The notes under the pieces were generated by a model that worked only from the letters and a program-made list of their open reading frames with translations, did no database searches and was not told the DNA's origin. Both the position numbers and the translations under genes were made by a program. A DNA stretch of 64,000 nt from Burkholderia sp. Nafp2/4-1b (GTDB lineage Bacteria > Pseudomonadota > Gammaproteobacteria > Burkholderiales > Burkholderiaceae): assembly GCF_003635165.1 (NCBI RefSeq), contig NZ_ML058604.1:1-64000 (forward strand). Reading direction: 5' to 3'. Position 1 is the stretch's first letter. Each line of letters opens with the position of its first letter. Below, in pieces: positions 17,855-28,617 of the stretch.

Positions 17855-17891
17855 TGCGAATTATTATCATTAAATTTGCGGGTGTTGACAA
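17855..17891 (-). promoter_or_regulatory. bfd promoter with strong Fur box
   Basis: On the minus strand TTGTCA (17891-17886), a 17-bp spacer and GATAAT (17868-17863) form a near-consensus promoter. The -10 lies inside a Fur box, on the plus strand TGCGAAT-T-ATTATCA at 17855-17869, matching 12 of 14 arm positions. This is the best Fur site in the window. Confidence 0.85.
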
Positions 17892-17980
17892 GTGCGGGTG
17901 CGGCTTTTTTTAAGGTCATCGGACCCTTGAAGCGGGAAGGGGCGGGGGGAGCGCGCGTGGCGGCGGTGTGCCGGCCTGCG

Positions 17981-18844
17981 TCAGGTGGTCGCGCAAGCGC
18001 GCGCGTTGGGCGAGGAAATGGTGACGGATTCGACCGGTGCGTCGAGGCCGAGCAGCGTCGACGCGAGGGCGCGCAGTTGCAGGCCGTCACTCGTCGAGCA
18101 GAAGCGCGGCGGCGCGGCACGCGTGCCGGCCGGCGCGCGCAGGCCGCGTTCGTCGAGCACGCGCGCCAACTGCCGGGCGATGGCATCGCTCGTGTCGACG
18201 ATCGTCAGGCGGTCGCCGACAAGGTCACGAATCGTTTCTGTGAAGAACGGGTAGTGCGTGCAGCCGAGCACCAGCGTATCGGCGCCGTCGTCGAGCATCG
18301 GCTGCAGGTAACGCTCGAGCAGCGCGCGCAACGCGGGCGAATTGGTGTCGCCGCGTTCGATCGCTTCGACGAGCCCGTGGCCGGGCTGGCAGATGAAGCG
18401 GCGGTCCGCGCCATAGCGGTCGAGCAGGGCCTGGAAGCGCGGGCTGTTCAGTGTCGATTGCGTGGCGAGCACGCCCGCGACGCCGGTCGACGACAGCGCG
18501 GCGGCCGGCTTGATGCCCGGCTCGACGCCGACGAGCGGAATCGAAAGGCGTTCGCGAATGGCCGCGATCGCCCGCGCCGTGGCGGTGTTGCATGCGATGA
18601 CGAGCGCTTTCGCTCCTTCGCGGGCGAGCCACTCGCCGATCGCCAGCGTGCGTTCCGTAATGAACGCCTCGTCGCGCGGACCGTACGGCGCATGCTGCGA
18701 ATCGGCGACGTAGATGAACGACTCACCGGGCAGGTGCGCGCGCACGGCGCGCAGCACCGACAGGCCGCCGAGCCCCGAATCGAAGATACCGACGGGGGCG
18801 GTGGGGTGGACTCCGGAAGCGGCGGGCGAGTTCATCATCGTCAT
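17981..18844 (-). CDS. murI: Glutamate racemase
   Basis: This 287-residue enzyme makes D-glutamate for peptidoglycan. Both catalytic cysteines are visible, in IACNTATARA and in LGCTHYPFF, along with GIFDSGLGGLSV near residue 19 and the VADSQHAPYG substrate loop. Length is normal. It is on the same strand as bfr, 82 bp downstream of it, across a stretch of 9-bp repeats. Confidence 0.95.
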   Translation of the reverse strand: MTMMNSPAASGVHPTAPVGIFDSGLGGLSVLRAVRAHLPGESFIYVADSQHAPYGPRDEAFITERTLAIGEWLAREGAKALVIACNTATARAIAAIRERLSIPLVGVEPGIKPAAALSSTGVAGVLATQSTLNSPRFQALLDRYGADRRFICQPGHGLVEAIERGDTNSPALRALLERYLQPMLDDGADTLVLGCTHYPFFTETIRDLVGDRLTIVDTSDAIARQLARVLDERGLRAPAGTRAAPPRFCSTSDGLQLRALASTLLGLDAPVESVTISSPNARACATT

Positions 18845-18867
18845 GCGGACGGCGCGGCGGCGAGCGT

Positions 18868-18928
18868 GGCGGTTGCGCGGGTTCTGGCGGTTATTGCGGT
18901 TATCGCGGTTCTTGCGGTCGTTGCGATT
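18868..18928. repeat. Degenerate 9-bp tandem repeat (GCGGTTNTT)
   Basis: Consecutive units GCGGTTATT, GCGGTTATC, GCGGTTCTT, GCGGTCGTT fill the 82-bp gap between bfr and murI. The last copy runs into the bfr stop codon. It probably arose by slippage. Confidence 0.7.
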
Positions 18929-19403
18929 ACTCGGGCGAACCCATCATCGTCTGCTGGTAGTTCTGCAGGCCGACCTTACCGATCAGGTCGATCTGCGTTT
19001 CCAGCCAGTCGATGTGCTCTTCGGTGTCGTCGAGGATCTTTTCGAAGATCTCGCGCGACACGTAGTCACGCACCGATTCGCAGTAGGCGATCGCTTCCTT
19101 GCAGGTGGACTGCGAGATCTGTTCGAGCTTCAGGTCGCACTTCAAGATCTCTTCGGTTTCCTCGCCGACGAGCAGCTTGTGCAGGTCCTGCAGGTTCGGC
19201 AGGCCGTCGAGCATGAACACGCGCTCGATGAGCCAGTCCGCATGCTTCATTTCGCCGATCGATTCGTCGTATTCATGCTTGCCGAGCTTGTCGAGGCCCC
19301 AGTGCTTGTACATGCGCGCATGCAGGAAGTACTGGTTGATCGCCGTGAGTTCGTTCTTCAGTTGGGCGTTCAGGAATTCGATGACTTTCTTGTCGCCTTG
19401 CAT
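18927..19403 (-). CDS. bfr: Bacterioferritin
   Basis: This 158-residue ferritin-like protein stores iron in a 24-mer. It starts [20 protein letters not shown], carries the diiron ligands in the four-helix bundle ([28 protein letters not shown]) and Met52 in GEMKHAD, the haem ligand of true bacterioferritins. Its ferredoxin partner Bfd is encoded 1.1 kb away on the same strand. Iron control is expected, but no clean Fur box was found directly upstream. Confidence 0.95.
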   Translation of the reverse strand: MQGDKKVIEFLNAQLKNELTAINQYFLHARMYKHWGLDKLGKHEYDESIGEMKHADWLIERVFMLDGLPNLQDLHKLLVGEETEEILKCDLKLEQISQSTCKEAIAYCESVRDYVSREIFEKILDDTEEHIDWLETQIDLIGKVGLQNYQQTMMGSPE

Positions 19404-19556
19404 GGCTGTTCCTTGTTCAATGGGCCTTCAGAAACCGAACGATAATCGCTCGAACGAGAAAAGCCAAGCCTCGAAGCCTTGTCGGGCCTGCCTTTTGCGT
19501 GTAATGAGAAGCAGCCTTGCAGAACCGGCCGCGCTCAATAACGAGAATGAGAAGTA

Positions 19557-19583
19557 AAAAGGCCGGACTGTCGTCCGGCCTTT
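19557..19583 (-). terminator. Terminator after the fumarase gene
   Basis: AAAGGCCGGAC, loop GACA, GTCCGGCCTTTTT (minus strand) is a perfect hairpin with a U tract, 14 nt after the fumarase stop. Confidence 0.92.
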
Positions 19584-19596
19584 CGTGCGCTCGCGC

Positions 19597-21120
19597 TTAA
19601 GCGGTTGCGACCGGGATCTTGCCGATCTTCGCTTGCCACTCCTTCGGACCGGTCTGGTGCACCGACGTGCCCGACGAATCGACGGCCACCGTCACCGGCA
19701 TGTCCTGCACGTCGAATTCGTAGATGGCTTCCATGCCGAGATCTTCGAATGCGAGCACCTTCGCGCCGCGGATCGCCTTCGACACGAGGTAAGCCGCACC
19801 GCCGACCGCCATCAGGTACGCGGCCTTGTGCTTCTTGATCGCTTCGATCGCGACCGGGCCGCGTTCGGCCTTGCCGACCATCGAGATCAGACCCGTCTGA
19901 GCGAGCATCGTCTCGGTGAACTTGTCCATCCGCGTGGCCGTCGTCGGGCCTGCCGGGCCGACGACTTCGTCACGCACCGGATCGACCGGGCCGACGTAGT
20001 AGATCACGCGGTTCGTGAAATCGACGGGCAGCTTCTCGCCCATCGCGAGCATGTCGGCGATGCGCTTGTGCGCGGCGTCGCGGCCCGTGAGCATCTTGCC
20101 CGACAGCAGCAGCGTCTGGCCCGGCGCCCAGCTCGCGACTTCTTCCGGCGTCAGCGTGTTCAGGTCGACGCGCTTGCTGGTTTCCGTGTTCGGTTCCCAC
20201 TGGACCTTCGGCCACGCGTCGAGCGACGGCGCCTCGAGCTTCGCGGGGCCCGAGCCGTCGAGCACGAAGTGCGCGTGACGCGTTGCCGCGCAGTTCGGGA
20301 TCAGCGCGACCGGCTTCGACGCGGCATGCGTCGGCGCGGCCATGATCTTCACGTCGAGCACGGTCGCGAGGCCGCCGAGGCCCTGTGCGCCGATGCCGAG
20401 TGCATTGACCTTCTCGTGCAGTTCCACGCGCAGTTCCTCGACCCAGTCCTTCGGGCCGCGCGCGATGATTTCCTGGATATCGATCGGCTCCATCAGCGAT
20501 TCCTTCGCCATCAGCATCGCCTTTTCAGCGGTGCCGCCGATACCGATCCCGAGCATGCCCGGCGGGCACCAGCCCGCGCCCATCGTCGGGACCGTCTTCA
20601 GCACCCAGTCGACGATCGAGTCCGACGGGTTCAGCATCACGAACTTCGACTTGTTCTCCGAGCCGCCGCCCTTCGCCGCGACCTGCACGTCGACCTTGTC
20701 GCCCGGCACGATCTCGTAGTGGATCACGGCCGGCGTGTTGTCCTTGGTGTTCTTGCGGGCGCCTTCCGGCGGGTTGACGATCGATGCGCGCAGCACGTTG
20801 TCCGGGTGCGTGTAACCGCGACGCACGCCTTCGTTGATCATGTCGGTGAGGCCCATCGTCGCGCCGTCCCAGCGCACGTCCATGCCGACCTTCACGAAGA
20901 TCGTGACGATGCCGGTGTCCTGGCAGATCGGGCGCTTGCCCTCCGCGCACATGCGGCTGTTCGTGAGGATCTGCGCGATCGCGTCCTTCGCGGCCGGGCT
21001 CTCTTCCAGCTCGTACGCGCGGCCGAGGGCCTGGATGTAGTCGAGCGGGTGGTAGTAGCTGATGTACTGCAGCGAATCCGCGATGCTCTGGATCAGGTCT
21101 TCCTGTTTGATGACGGTCAT
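19597..21120 (-). CDS. fumA: Fumarate hydratase, class I (iron-sulfur)
   Basis: This 507-residue class I fumarase hydrates fumarate to malate in the TCA cycle. The N-terminal alpha domain (MTVIKQEDLIQSIADSLQYI) carries [4Fe-4S] cysteines in RPICQDTG, MGAGWCPPG and IPNCAATRHAH. The C-terminal beta domain contains YYVGPVDP, GPAGPTTATRMDKF and the catalytic-region sequence SVHQTGP. The ATG at 21120 matches the family start; a longer upstream reading is out-of-family. As an iron enzyme it is a plausible target for iron-sparing control. Confidence 0.94.
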   Translation of the reverse strand: MTVIKQEDLIQSIADSLQYISYYHPLDYIQALGRAYELEESPAAKDAIAQILTNSRMCAEGKRPICQDTGIVTIFVKVGMDVRWDGATMGLTDMINEGVRRGYTHPDNVLRASIVNPPEGARKNTKDNTPAVIHYEIVPGDKVDVQVAAKGGGSENKSKFVMLNPSDSIVDWVLKTVPTMGAGWCPPGMLGIGIGGTAEKAMLMAKESLMEPIDIQEIIARGPKDWVEELRVELHEKVNALGIGAQGLGGLATVLDVKIMAAPTHAASKPVALIPNCAATRHAHFVLDGSGPAKLEAPSLDAWPKVQWEPNTETSKRVDLNTLTPEEVASWAPGQTLLLSGKMLTGRDAAHKRIADMLAMGEKLPVDFTNRVIYYVGPVDPVRDEVVGPAGPTTATRMDKFTETMLAQTGLISMVGKAERGPVAIEAIKKHKAAYLMAVGGAAYLVSKAIRGAKVLAFEDLGMEAIYEFDVQDMPVTVAVDSSGTSVHQTGPKEWQAKIGKIPVATA

Positions 21121-21164
21121 GGCTGAGACTCTGTGGGGACTGTGGGGAATGCGTTGCCGGCGGT

Positions 21165-21749
21165 TCAGGCCGCCTGCCGGGACGCCGCAGGCGCGTGCGT
21201 CTCGTGGAAATGGGCCGGGTGGGTGTGCGTCGTCAGGCGGTCGACCCACGCCATCACGAGCGCCGACACGAGGAACGATACGTGGATGATCACCTGCCAC
21301 ATGATCGCGTGCGTCGTGTGCTGGTCGGGGTTGATGAAGGTTTTCAGCAGGTGGATCGACGAAATGCTGATCAGCGCCATCGACAGCTTGACCTTCAGCA
21401 CGCCCGCGTTCACGTGGTCGAGCCACTCGGGCTCGTCCGGATGGCCCTCGATGCCGAGGCGCGACACGAACGTCTCGTAGCCGCCGACGATCACCATGAT
21501 CAGCAGGTTCGAGATCATCACCACGTCGATCAGGCCGAGCACCGCGAGCATCACGCTGATTTCGTCGAGGCTCGTCGCGTGCGACAGCAGATGCCAGACT
21601 TCCTTCAGGAACAGGAATACGTAGACGGCTTGCGCGACGATCAGGCCGAGATAAAGCGGAACCTGGAGCCAGCGGCTCATGAAGATCAGCGCGGGCAGCG
21701 GGCGGAGCGGGCGACGCGCGGGGCGGCCGAGCGAATGCGGGGCGGTCAT
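21165..21749 (-). CDS. YqhA / UPF0114 family membrane protein
   Basis: This 194-residue inner-membrane protein has about four hydrophobic helices and matches UPF0114 (YqhA), with LSMALISISSIHLLKTFIN as a conserved segment. The function of the family is unknown. The N-terminal 23 residues are Pro/Arg rich; a second ATG at 21680 (MSRWLQ) is closer to the usual start. It lies 44 nt upstream of fumA on the same strand and may be co-transcribed. Confidence 0.82.
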   Translation of the reverse strand: MTAPHSLGRPARRPLRPLPALIFMSRWLQVPLYLGLIVAQAVYVFLFLKEVWHLLSHATSLDEISVMLAVLGLIDVVMISNLLIMVIVGGYETFVSRLGIEGHPDEPEWLDHVNAGVLKVKLSMALISISSIHLLKTFINPDQHTTHAIMWQVIIHVSFLVSALVMAWVDRLTTHTHPAHFHETHAPAASRQAA

Positions 21750-21860
21750 GATGGAACGGGTGTGGTGCGCAGGTATCGGGGGGTAATCTTGAAAAGGCGC
21801 GCTATTGTAACGCGTCGGCCGGCGCGGCTGCAGCGACGCACCGGGACTGCCGGGGCCGGA

Positions 21861-22766
21861 TCAGGATGCGGCGGCCGGCACGCGCTTCACGCGCAGGCTC
21901 GCGAGCACGATGCCGGTAACGACGCACGCGAGCGCGATGCCGTGCGCGAGCGTCGGTCGTTCGCCGAGGAACACGATGCCGTACGCGGCGGCCGCGACCG
22001 GCAGCACCGCGCTGAACACGCCGGCAAGGCTGCCCGGCACATGGCGGATGCCCTTCATCCACAGCCAGAACGAGAAGATGCTGGCCGACAGCCCGTACCA
22101 GACGACGAGCGCCCACGTGCCGGCCGGCACGCTCGCGTAATCGAAATGCCACAGCGCGGTCGCGCCGAGCGGCAGCATCAGGCATAGACCGAACAAATGC
22201 GTGTAGGCGCAGATGTCGATCGGCGCGAGCGTCTGCGTGAGCCGGCGCGACAGGATCACGTAGATCGATTCGCAGCATACGGCGCCGAGGATCAGCAGGT
22301 TGCCGGTCAGCGAGCCGGACGCGGTGCCGCCGGCGCCGTGCGCTGCGGTGCCATTGGCGAGGTTGATCGTCACGACGCCGGCGATCGCGAGCGCGATCGA
22401 CACGAGCGCACGGCCGTTCGGTTTTTCACGCAGGATCAGCCACGCGAACAGCGCGACGATGGCCGGGATCGTGCTCGTGATCACGCCGGCCGCGACCGCG
22501 CTCGTGCGCTGCACGCCATTGAGCATCAGCAGCGTAAACATGAAGGTGCCGAAAAACGCCTGCAGGAACAGGTTCAGCCATTCCGCGCGCCGGACCGCGC
22601 GCATCTTCACCGGACTGAACAGCGGCCACAGCACGGCGATCGCGATCACGAAGCGCAGCGTGGCGAGGATGGCGACCGGGACGAAGACGACGATGGATTT
22701 ACCGATACCGACGTTGCTGCCGACAAACAGCATCGACAGGATGAGGAAGAGGGCGTAGCGATTCAA
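21861..22766 (-). CDS. EamA/DMT-family permease
   Basis: This 301-residue protein has about ten hydrophobic helices in the two-repeat EamA layout (first repeat about 1-140, second about 155-295). Such DMT permeases move amino acids, sugars or other metabolites; the substrate is not evident. The Ala/Gly-rich NLANGTAAHGAGGTASGS links the repeats. It is divergent from acs. Confidence 0.85.
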   Translation of the reverse strand: MNRYALFLILSMLFVGSNVGIGKSIVVFVPVAILATLRFVIAIAVLWPLFSPVKMRAVRRAEWLNLFLQAFFGTFMFTLLMLNGVQRTSAVAAGVITSTIPAIVALFAWLILREKPNGRALVSIALAIAGVVTINLANGTAAHGAGGTASGSLTGNLLILGAVCCESIYVILSRRLTQTLAPIDICAYTHLFGLCLMLPLGATALWHFDYASVPAGTWALVVWYGLSASIFSFWLWMKGIRHVPGSLAGVFSAVLPVAAAAYGIVFLGERPTLAHGIALACVVTGIVLASLRVKRVPAAAS

Positions 22767-23101
22767 GCTGGAGTCCGGGGGGCGAGTTCAGTTAGGATTG
22801 TAGGGTCGCGTTTGTAACAGCGTAAAGCAGGCTGTAAAGCGCAGACTGTAAAGCGCCGACCGTTGAGTGGCGCGGCGTGCGAAACGGCGTGCCGCGTAAG
22901 TGACGGGTAAGTTCGAGCGCTTATCGTGGAAATCGTCGGGCCGTACCTTCACCGTCGCGTGACGTGGTGCGGCGCAGCATCGCGCGCAGCCTGCGGGCCG
23001 CGCGCGGGTGGGTAGGAGACAGCGGCGCACATGCGCCGGCCAAGACACGCGGCGCACACGATCGCGCCGCCAGAGGATTCATGTTCACCAAGGGGTAGTC
23101 G
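22767..23101. other. Divergent intergenic region between DMT permease and acs
   Basis: This 335-bp gap holds the promoters for both flanking genes. Near the permease end, three copies of YGTAAAGC (22821-22828, 22833-22840, 22848-22855) lie in the same direction. I see no gene, terminator or clear sigma-54 element. The acs ribosome site (AAGGGG) is at its right end. Confidence 0.5.
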
Positions 23102-25084
<1,983 letters not shown>

Positions 25085-25112
25085 TCGCGCCTGTTGTGCA
25101 CGTCGTGCACAC

Positions 25113-25156
25113 GAGCCCCTGCGCGGCAATCCCGATTGCCCGCGCAGGGGCTTTTT
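25113..25156 (+). terminator. Terminator after acs
   Basis: AGCCCCTGCGCGGCAAT, loop CCCG, ATTGCCCGCGCAGGGGCT is a long hairpin followed by TTTTTG. It begins 29 nt after the acs stop, so the symporter genes need partial read-through or their own promoter. Confidence 0.92.
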
Positions 25157-25169
25157 GCTAAATAACGGC

Positions 25170-25514
25170 ATGACCGTTCCGTCCCGTCCGGCGCCTGCTG
25201 CGCCGCCGCCCGTACCCGAACCGCTCGCGCGTGCCCATGCGCGCTATTGGCGCTTCAACGTCGCGTTGATCCTGGTGCTGATGGCGATCGGCTTCACGGT
25301 GTCGTTCGTCGTGCCGTTCTTCGCGCCCGCGCTCGCGGGCATCCGCTTCGCCGGCTTCAGCCTGCCGTTCTATGTCGGCGCGCAGGGCGCGATTCTCGTG
25401 TATCTCGTGCTGATCGTCGTGTACATCGGCCTGATGCAGCGGGCGGACCGCACGCTGCGGCGCGCGTACGACGACCATGCCGCGCAGACCGGCGATGTGC
25501 ACCATGCGCGCTGA
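25170..25514 (+). CDS. Small subunit of Na+/solute symporter (DUF4212)
   Basis: This 114-residue protein has two membrane helices and the family pattern ARYWRFNVALILVLMAIGF and FAGFSLPFYVGAQGAILVYL. DUF4212 proteins pair with VC_2705-type sodium/solute symporters. The ATG at 25170 is the first that gives the full family without extra residues. It lies 3 nt before the large subunit and is certainly co-translated with it. Confidence 0.88.
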   Translation: MTVPSRPAPAAPPPVPEPLARAHARYWRFNVALILVLMAIGFTVSFVVPFFAPALAGIRFAGFSLPFYVGAQGAILVYLVLIVVYIGLMQRADRTLRRAYDDHAAQTGDVHHAR

Positions 25515-25517
25515 TCC

Positions 25518-27533
25518 ATGCTGACGCATCGATTGATTCGCGCGTACGCGCTCTACACGCTCGGCTTTCTCGGCTTCATATTGCTGTTGTGGCGGATCGA
25601 GCGCGCAGCCGGCTCCGGCGTGTGGATCGGCTACGTGTTCCTGTTCGTGCCGATCGCCGTGTATGCGGTGATCGGGCTGCTGTCGCGCACGTCCGATCTC
25701 GTCGAATACTACGTGGCCGGGCGGCGCGTGCCGTCCGCGTTCAACGGGATGGCGACGGCGGCCGACTGGCTGTCGGCGGCGTCGTTCATCGGTCTCGCCG
25801 GCTCGCTCTATGCAACCGGCTACGATGCGCTTGCGTACGTGATGGGGTGGACGGGCGGCTTCTGCCTCGTCGCGTTCCTGCTCGCGCCGTATGTGCGCAA
25901 GCTCGCGCGCTACACGATTCCCGATTTTCTCGGCACGCGCTTTTCGAGCACCGCCGTGCGCGCGCTCGCGGCCGGTGCGGCGATCCTGTGTTCGTTCGTC
26001 TATCTGGTCGCGCAGATCCAGGGGATCGGACTGATCGCGACGCGCTTCATCGGCGTCGACTTCGCGATCGGGATCTTCTGCGGGCTCGCGGGCATTCTCG
26101 TGTGCTCGTTCCTCGGCGGGATGCGCGCGGTCACGTGGACGCAGGTCGCGCAGTACATCATCCTGATCAGCGCGATCCTGATCCCCGTGTCGCTGATCGC
26201 GATGAAGAACGGGCTCGGGCCGGTGCCGCAATTCAATTACGGCAAGCTGATGGAGCGCGTGGCGGCGCGCGAGGCGCAGGTGCGCGACGCGGCCGAGGAG
26301 CAGCAGGTGCGCGATGCGTATCGTCGGCAGGCCGCGCTCGTGCAGACGCAGCTCGATCGCTTGCCCGGATCGTATGCGGACGCGCGCAGGAAACTCGTCG
26401 ACCAGCTCGCGGACCTGCGGCGTCACAACGGGCCGCTGCGCGAGATCAACCAGCGCGAGCGCGAACTGGCCGATTTTCCGCGCGACCCGACGGCAGCGCG
26501 CGTGACCTGGACGCAAGTGCGCGACGATCTGCTCGCGCGGGCCGAGCCGCCCGTGCCGATGCATGAGCCGTTTCCCGCGGCGAACGATGACGAGCGCAAG
26601 CCGCGCGAGCGGAATTTTCTCGCGCTGTTGCTGTGCCTGTCGCTCGGCACCGCGAGCCTGCCGCACATCCTCACGCGCTACAACACGACGACGTCGGTGG
26701 CGTCCGCGCGGCGCTCGGTCGGCTGGACGCTGTTCTTCATCGCGCTGTTTTATCTGAGCGTGCCGGTGCTCGCGGTGATGATCAAGTACGAGATTCTCGC
26801 GAACCTCGTCGGGCGGCCGATCGCCGAACTGCCCGCGTGGGTCACGCAGTGGCATCACTTCGAGCCCGATCTGATCAGCGTGGTCGAAGTGATTCGCGAC
26901 GGCATCGTGCACTGGTCCGAAATCCAGATGCAGCCGGACATGGTCGTGCTGGCCGCGCCGGAAATCGCGGGGTTGCCGTATGTCGTGTCGGGGTTGATCG
27001 CGGCGGGCGCGTTGGCTGCGGCGCTGTCGACCGCGGACGGGTTGCTGCTGACGATCGCGAATGCGTTGTCGCACGACGTCTATTACTGCATGGTAGCGCC
27101 GGATGCGTCGAGCCAGCGGCGCGTGACGATTTCGAAGGTGCTGCTGCTCGGCGTTGCGCTGTTCGCGTCGTATGTCGCGTCGCTCAATACCGGGAAGATT
27201 CTGTTTCTGGTCGGGGCTGCGTTTTCGCTTGCGGCTTCGAGCTTCTTTCCGGTGCTCGTGCTCGGTGTGTTCTGGAAACGCACGACGACACGGGGGGCGA
27301 TCGCCGGGATGGTGACGGGGTTGGCGGTGTGCGTGTACTACATCGTGTCGACTTATCCGTTCTTCACGCAACTGACCGGGTTCGCCGGGCGCACGTGGTT
27401 CGGCATCGAGCCGATCAGTTCAGGCGTGTTCGGGGTGCCGGCGGGGTTCGCGGTGGCGATCGTCGTCAGCCTCGTTGATCGGCAGCCGGATGAGTATACG
27501 CGGGCGTTGGTGGATTACATTCGGCATCCGTGA
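25518..27533 (+). CDS. Sodium/solute symporter, VC_2705 subfamily (acetate-type)
   Basis: This 671-residue SSS-family symporter has the core signatures EYYVAGRRVPSAFNGMATAADW, FVYLVAQIQGIG and ASLPHILTRYNT. It is likely to import acetate or a similar short acid, given the upstream acs gene. A hydrophilic, charged, probably coiled-coil insert of about 125 residues (roughly 242-366) lies between two membrane helices and makes the protein longer than typical members. No terminator was seen before the tRNA-Ser region. Confidence 0.86.
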   Translation: MLTHRLIRAYALYTLGFLGFILLLWRIERAAGSGVWIGYVFLFVPIAVYAVIGLLSRTSDLVEYYVAGRRVPSAFNGMATAADWLSAASFIGLAGSLYATGYDALAYVMGWTGGFCLVAFLLAPYVRKLARYTIPDFLGTRFSSTAVRALAAGAAILCSFVYLVAQIQGIGLIATRFIGVDFAIGIFCGLAGILVCSFLGGMRAVTWTQVAQYIILISAILIPVSLIAMKNGLGPVPQFNYGKLMERVAAREAQVRDAAEEQQVRDAYRRQAALVQTQLDRLPGSYADARRKLVDQLADLRRHNGPLREINQRERELADFPRDPTAARVTWTQVRDDLLARAEPPVPMHEPFPAANDDERKPRERNFLALLLCLSLGTASLPHILTRYNTTTSVASARRSVGWTLFFIALFYLSVPVLAVMIKYEILANLVGRPIAELPAWVTQWHHFEPDLISVVEVIRDGIVHWSEIQMQPDMVVLAAPEIAGLPYVVSGLIAAGALAAALSTADGLLLTIANALSHDVYYCMVAPDASSQRRVTISKVLLLGVALFASYVASLNTGKILFLVGAAFSLAASSFFPVLVLGVFWKRTTTRGAIAGMVTGLAVCVYYIVSTYPFFTQLTGFAGRTWFGIEPISSGVFGVPAGFAVAIVVSLVDRQPDEYTRALVDYIRHP

Positions 27534-27608
27534 TGCGGGGCGGCGGCGGGTTGGGAAGGCCCGCGACAGGCGGGTCGGGAACCCGAGCGGGCCGGCCGGC
27601 ACACAAAT

Positions 27609-27637
27609 GAAAATGCCCGCTGGCGCGGGCATTTGAA
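27609..27637 (-). terminator. Terminator of the tRNA-Ser transcript
   Basis: On the minus strand AAATGCCCGCGCCAGCGGGCATTTT is a stem-loop with a U tract, starting 4 nt after the tRNA. Confidence 0.85.
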
Positions 27638-27640
27638 TTC

Positions 27641-27731
27641 TGGCGGAGAGAGGGGGATTCGAACCCCCGATAGGCGATTAACCTATACACGCTTTCCAGG
27701 CGTGCGACTTAAACCACTCATCCATCTCTCC
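27641..27731 (-). tRNA. tRNA-Ser (anticodon GGA)
   Basis: The minus strand folds as a class II tRNA of 91 nt: acceptor stem GGAGAGA/TCTCTCC with encoded CCA, an anticodon stem-loop with CTGGAAA (anticodon GGA), a long variable arm and T arm GGGGGTTCGAATCCCCC. It reads UCC and UCU codons. Confidence 0.96.
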
Positions 27732-27933
27732 GGAAGACCGAGAGTATAGCAAACTCTGGCGGCGGCCCGCCACTCCCTTCGACGATCGAGCGACTCTGGC
27801 CCGAAATCCCGCTTTGGAGGGCATGTCGCGTTGAATCGGAAGCGCTCGAGCCGACGCGGCGCATCTCGGCAACAGCGGCACGCGGCCCCGACTCTGCTAT
27901 CTTCCCGGGCATCTCATCGCTTCCCCGACTTCC

Positions 27934-28554
27934 ATGACCGACCGCATCGTCGCCGCCTTCGATTTCGACGGCACCATCACGACCACCGACAGCTTCCGTC
28001 ATTTCGTCCGCTACGCGGTCGGCACACCGCGCTTCGCGTGGGCCGGCCTGCGCGCGCTGCCTTGGCTCGTCGCAATGAAGGCCGGCTTGCTGTCGCGCGG
28101 CGATGCGAAGGCGAAGTTCGCGTGGTTCGCGCTCGGCCCGATCCGCGAGGAGGCGCTCGACGCGCTGGCGCGCCGCTTCGTCGCCGATTACCTGCCGAAC
28201 CTCGTGCGTCCGGACATGCTGGAACGCGTGCGCGAGCATCAGGCGCGCGGGCACGAAGTCGTGCTGGTCAGCGCGTCGCCGTCGCTGTATCTGGAGAAGT
28301 GGGCGAAGACCGTCGGCATCGATACGGTGCTCTCGACGCGGCTCGCATTCGAGCGCGGCGCGTTCACCGGGCGGCTGAACGGCGAGAACTGCTGGGGGCC
28401 GCAGAAGGTCGTGCGCTTGCGCGGCTGGTGGGGCAAGCGGCCGCCGGCGAAGCTGTTCGCGTACGGCGACAGCCGCGGCGACAAGGAGATGGCCGAACTC
28501 GCGAACCACGCGTGGATTCGCGGGCACGGACCGCTGCTGCCGATCGGCGACTGA
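27934..28554 (+). CDS. HAD-superfamily IB phosphatase
   Basis: This 206-residue protein has HAD motif I AAFDFDGTITTTD, motif II VLVSASPS, the cap region between them, and motif IV YGDSRGDKEM. It matches the HAD-IB group (phosphoserine-phosphatase-like). The substrate is unknown; lipid-phosphate or phosphoserine-type activity are possibilities. It converges on a fatty acid desaturase gene, leaving 63 nt between. Confidence 0.85.
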   Translation: MTDRIVAAFDFDGTITTTDSFRHFVRYAVGTPRFAWAGLRALPWLVAMKAGLLSRGDAKAKFAWFALGPIREEALDALARRFVADYLPNLVRPDMLERVREHQARGHEVVLVSASPSLYLEKWAKTVGIDTVLSTRLAFERGAFTGRLNGENCWGPQKVVRLRGWWGKRPPAKLFAYGDSRGDKEMAELANHAWIRGHGPLLPIGD

Positions 28555-28617
28555 TGAACTGACGGTCTGACGGGAACGGCGTGCCGATGCGCGCCGCGCC
28601 CGCCCACGCATCCGCCG

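Noticed and set aside
19537..19555. Fur-like GAGAATGAGAAG upstream of bfr
   Set aside because: It is a direct rather than inverted pattern with too few matches to the 7-1-7 consensus, and it lies over 130 bp from the start next to the fumarase terminator.
27641..27731. tRNA-Ser as an integration site of a mobile element
   Set aside because: No integrase, no repeated tRNA 3' end and no change in gene content are seen beside either tRNA.
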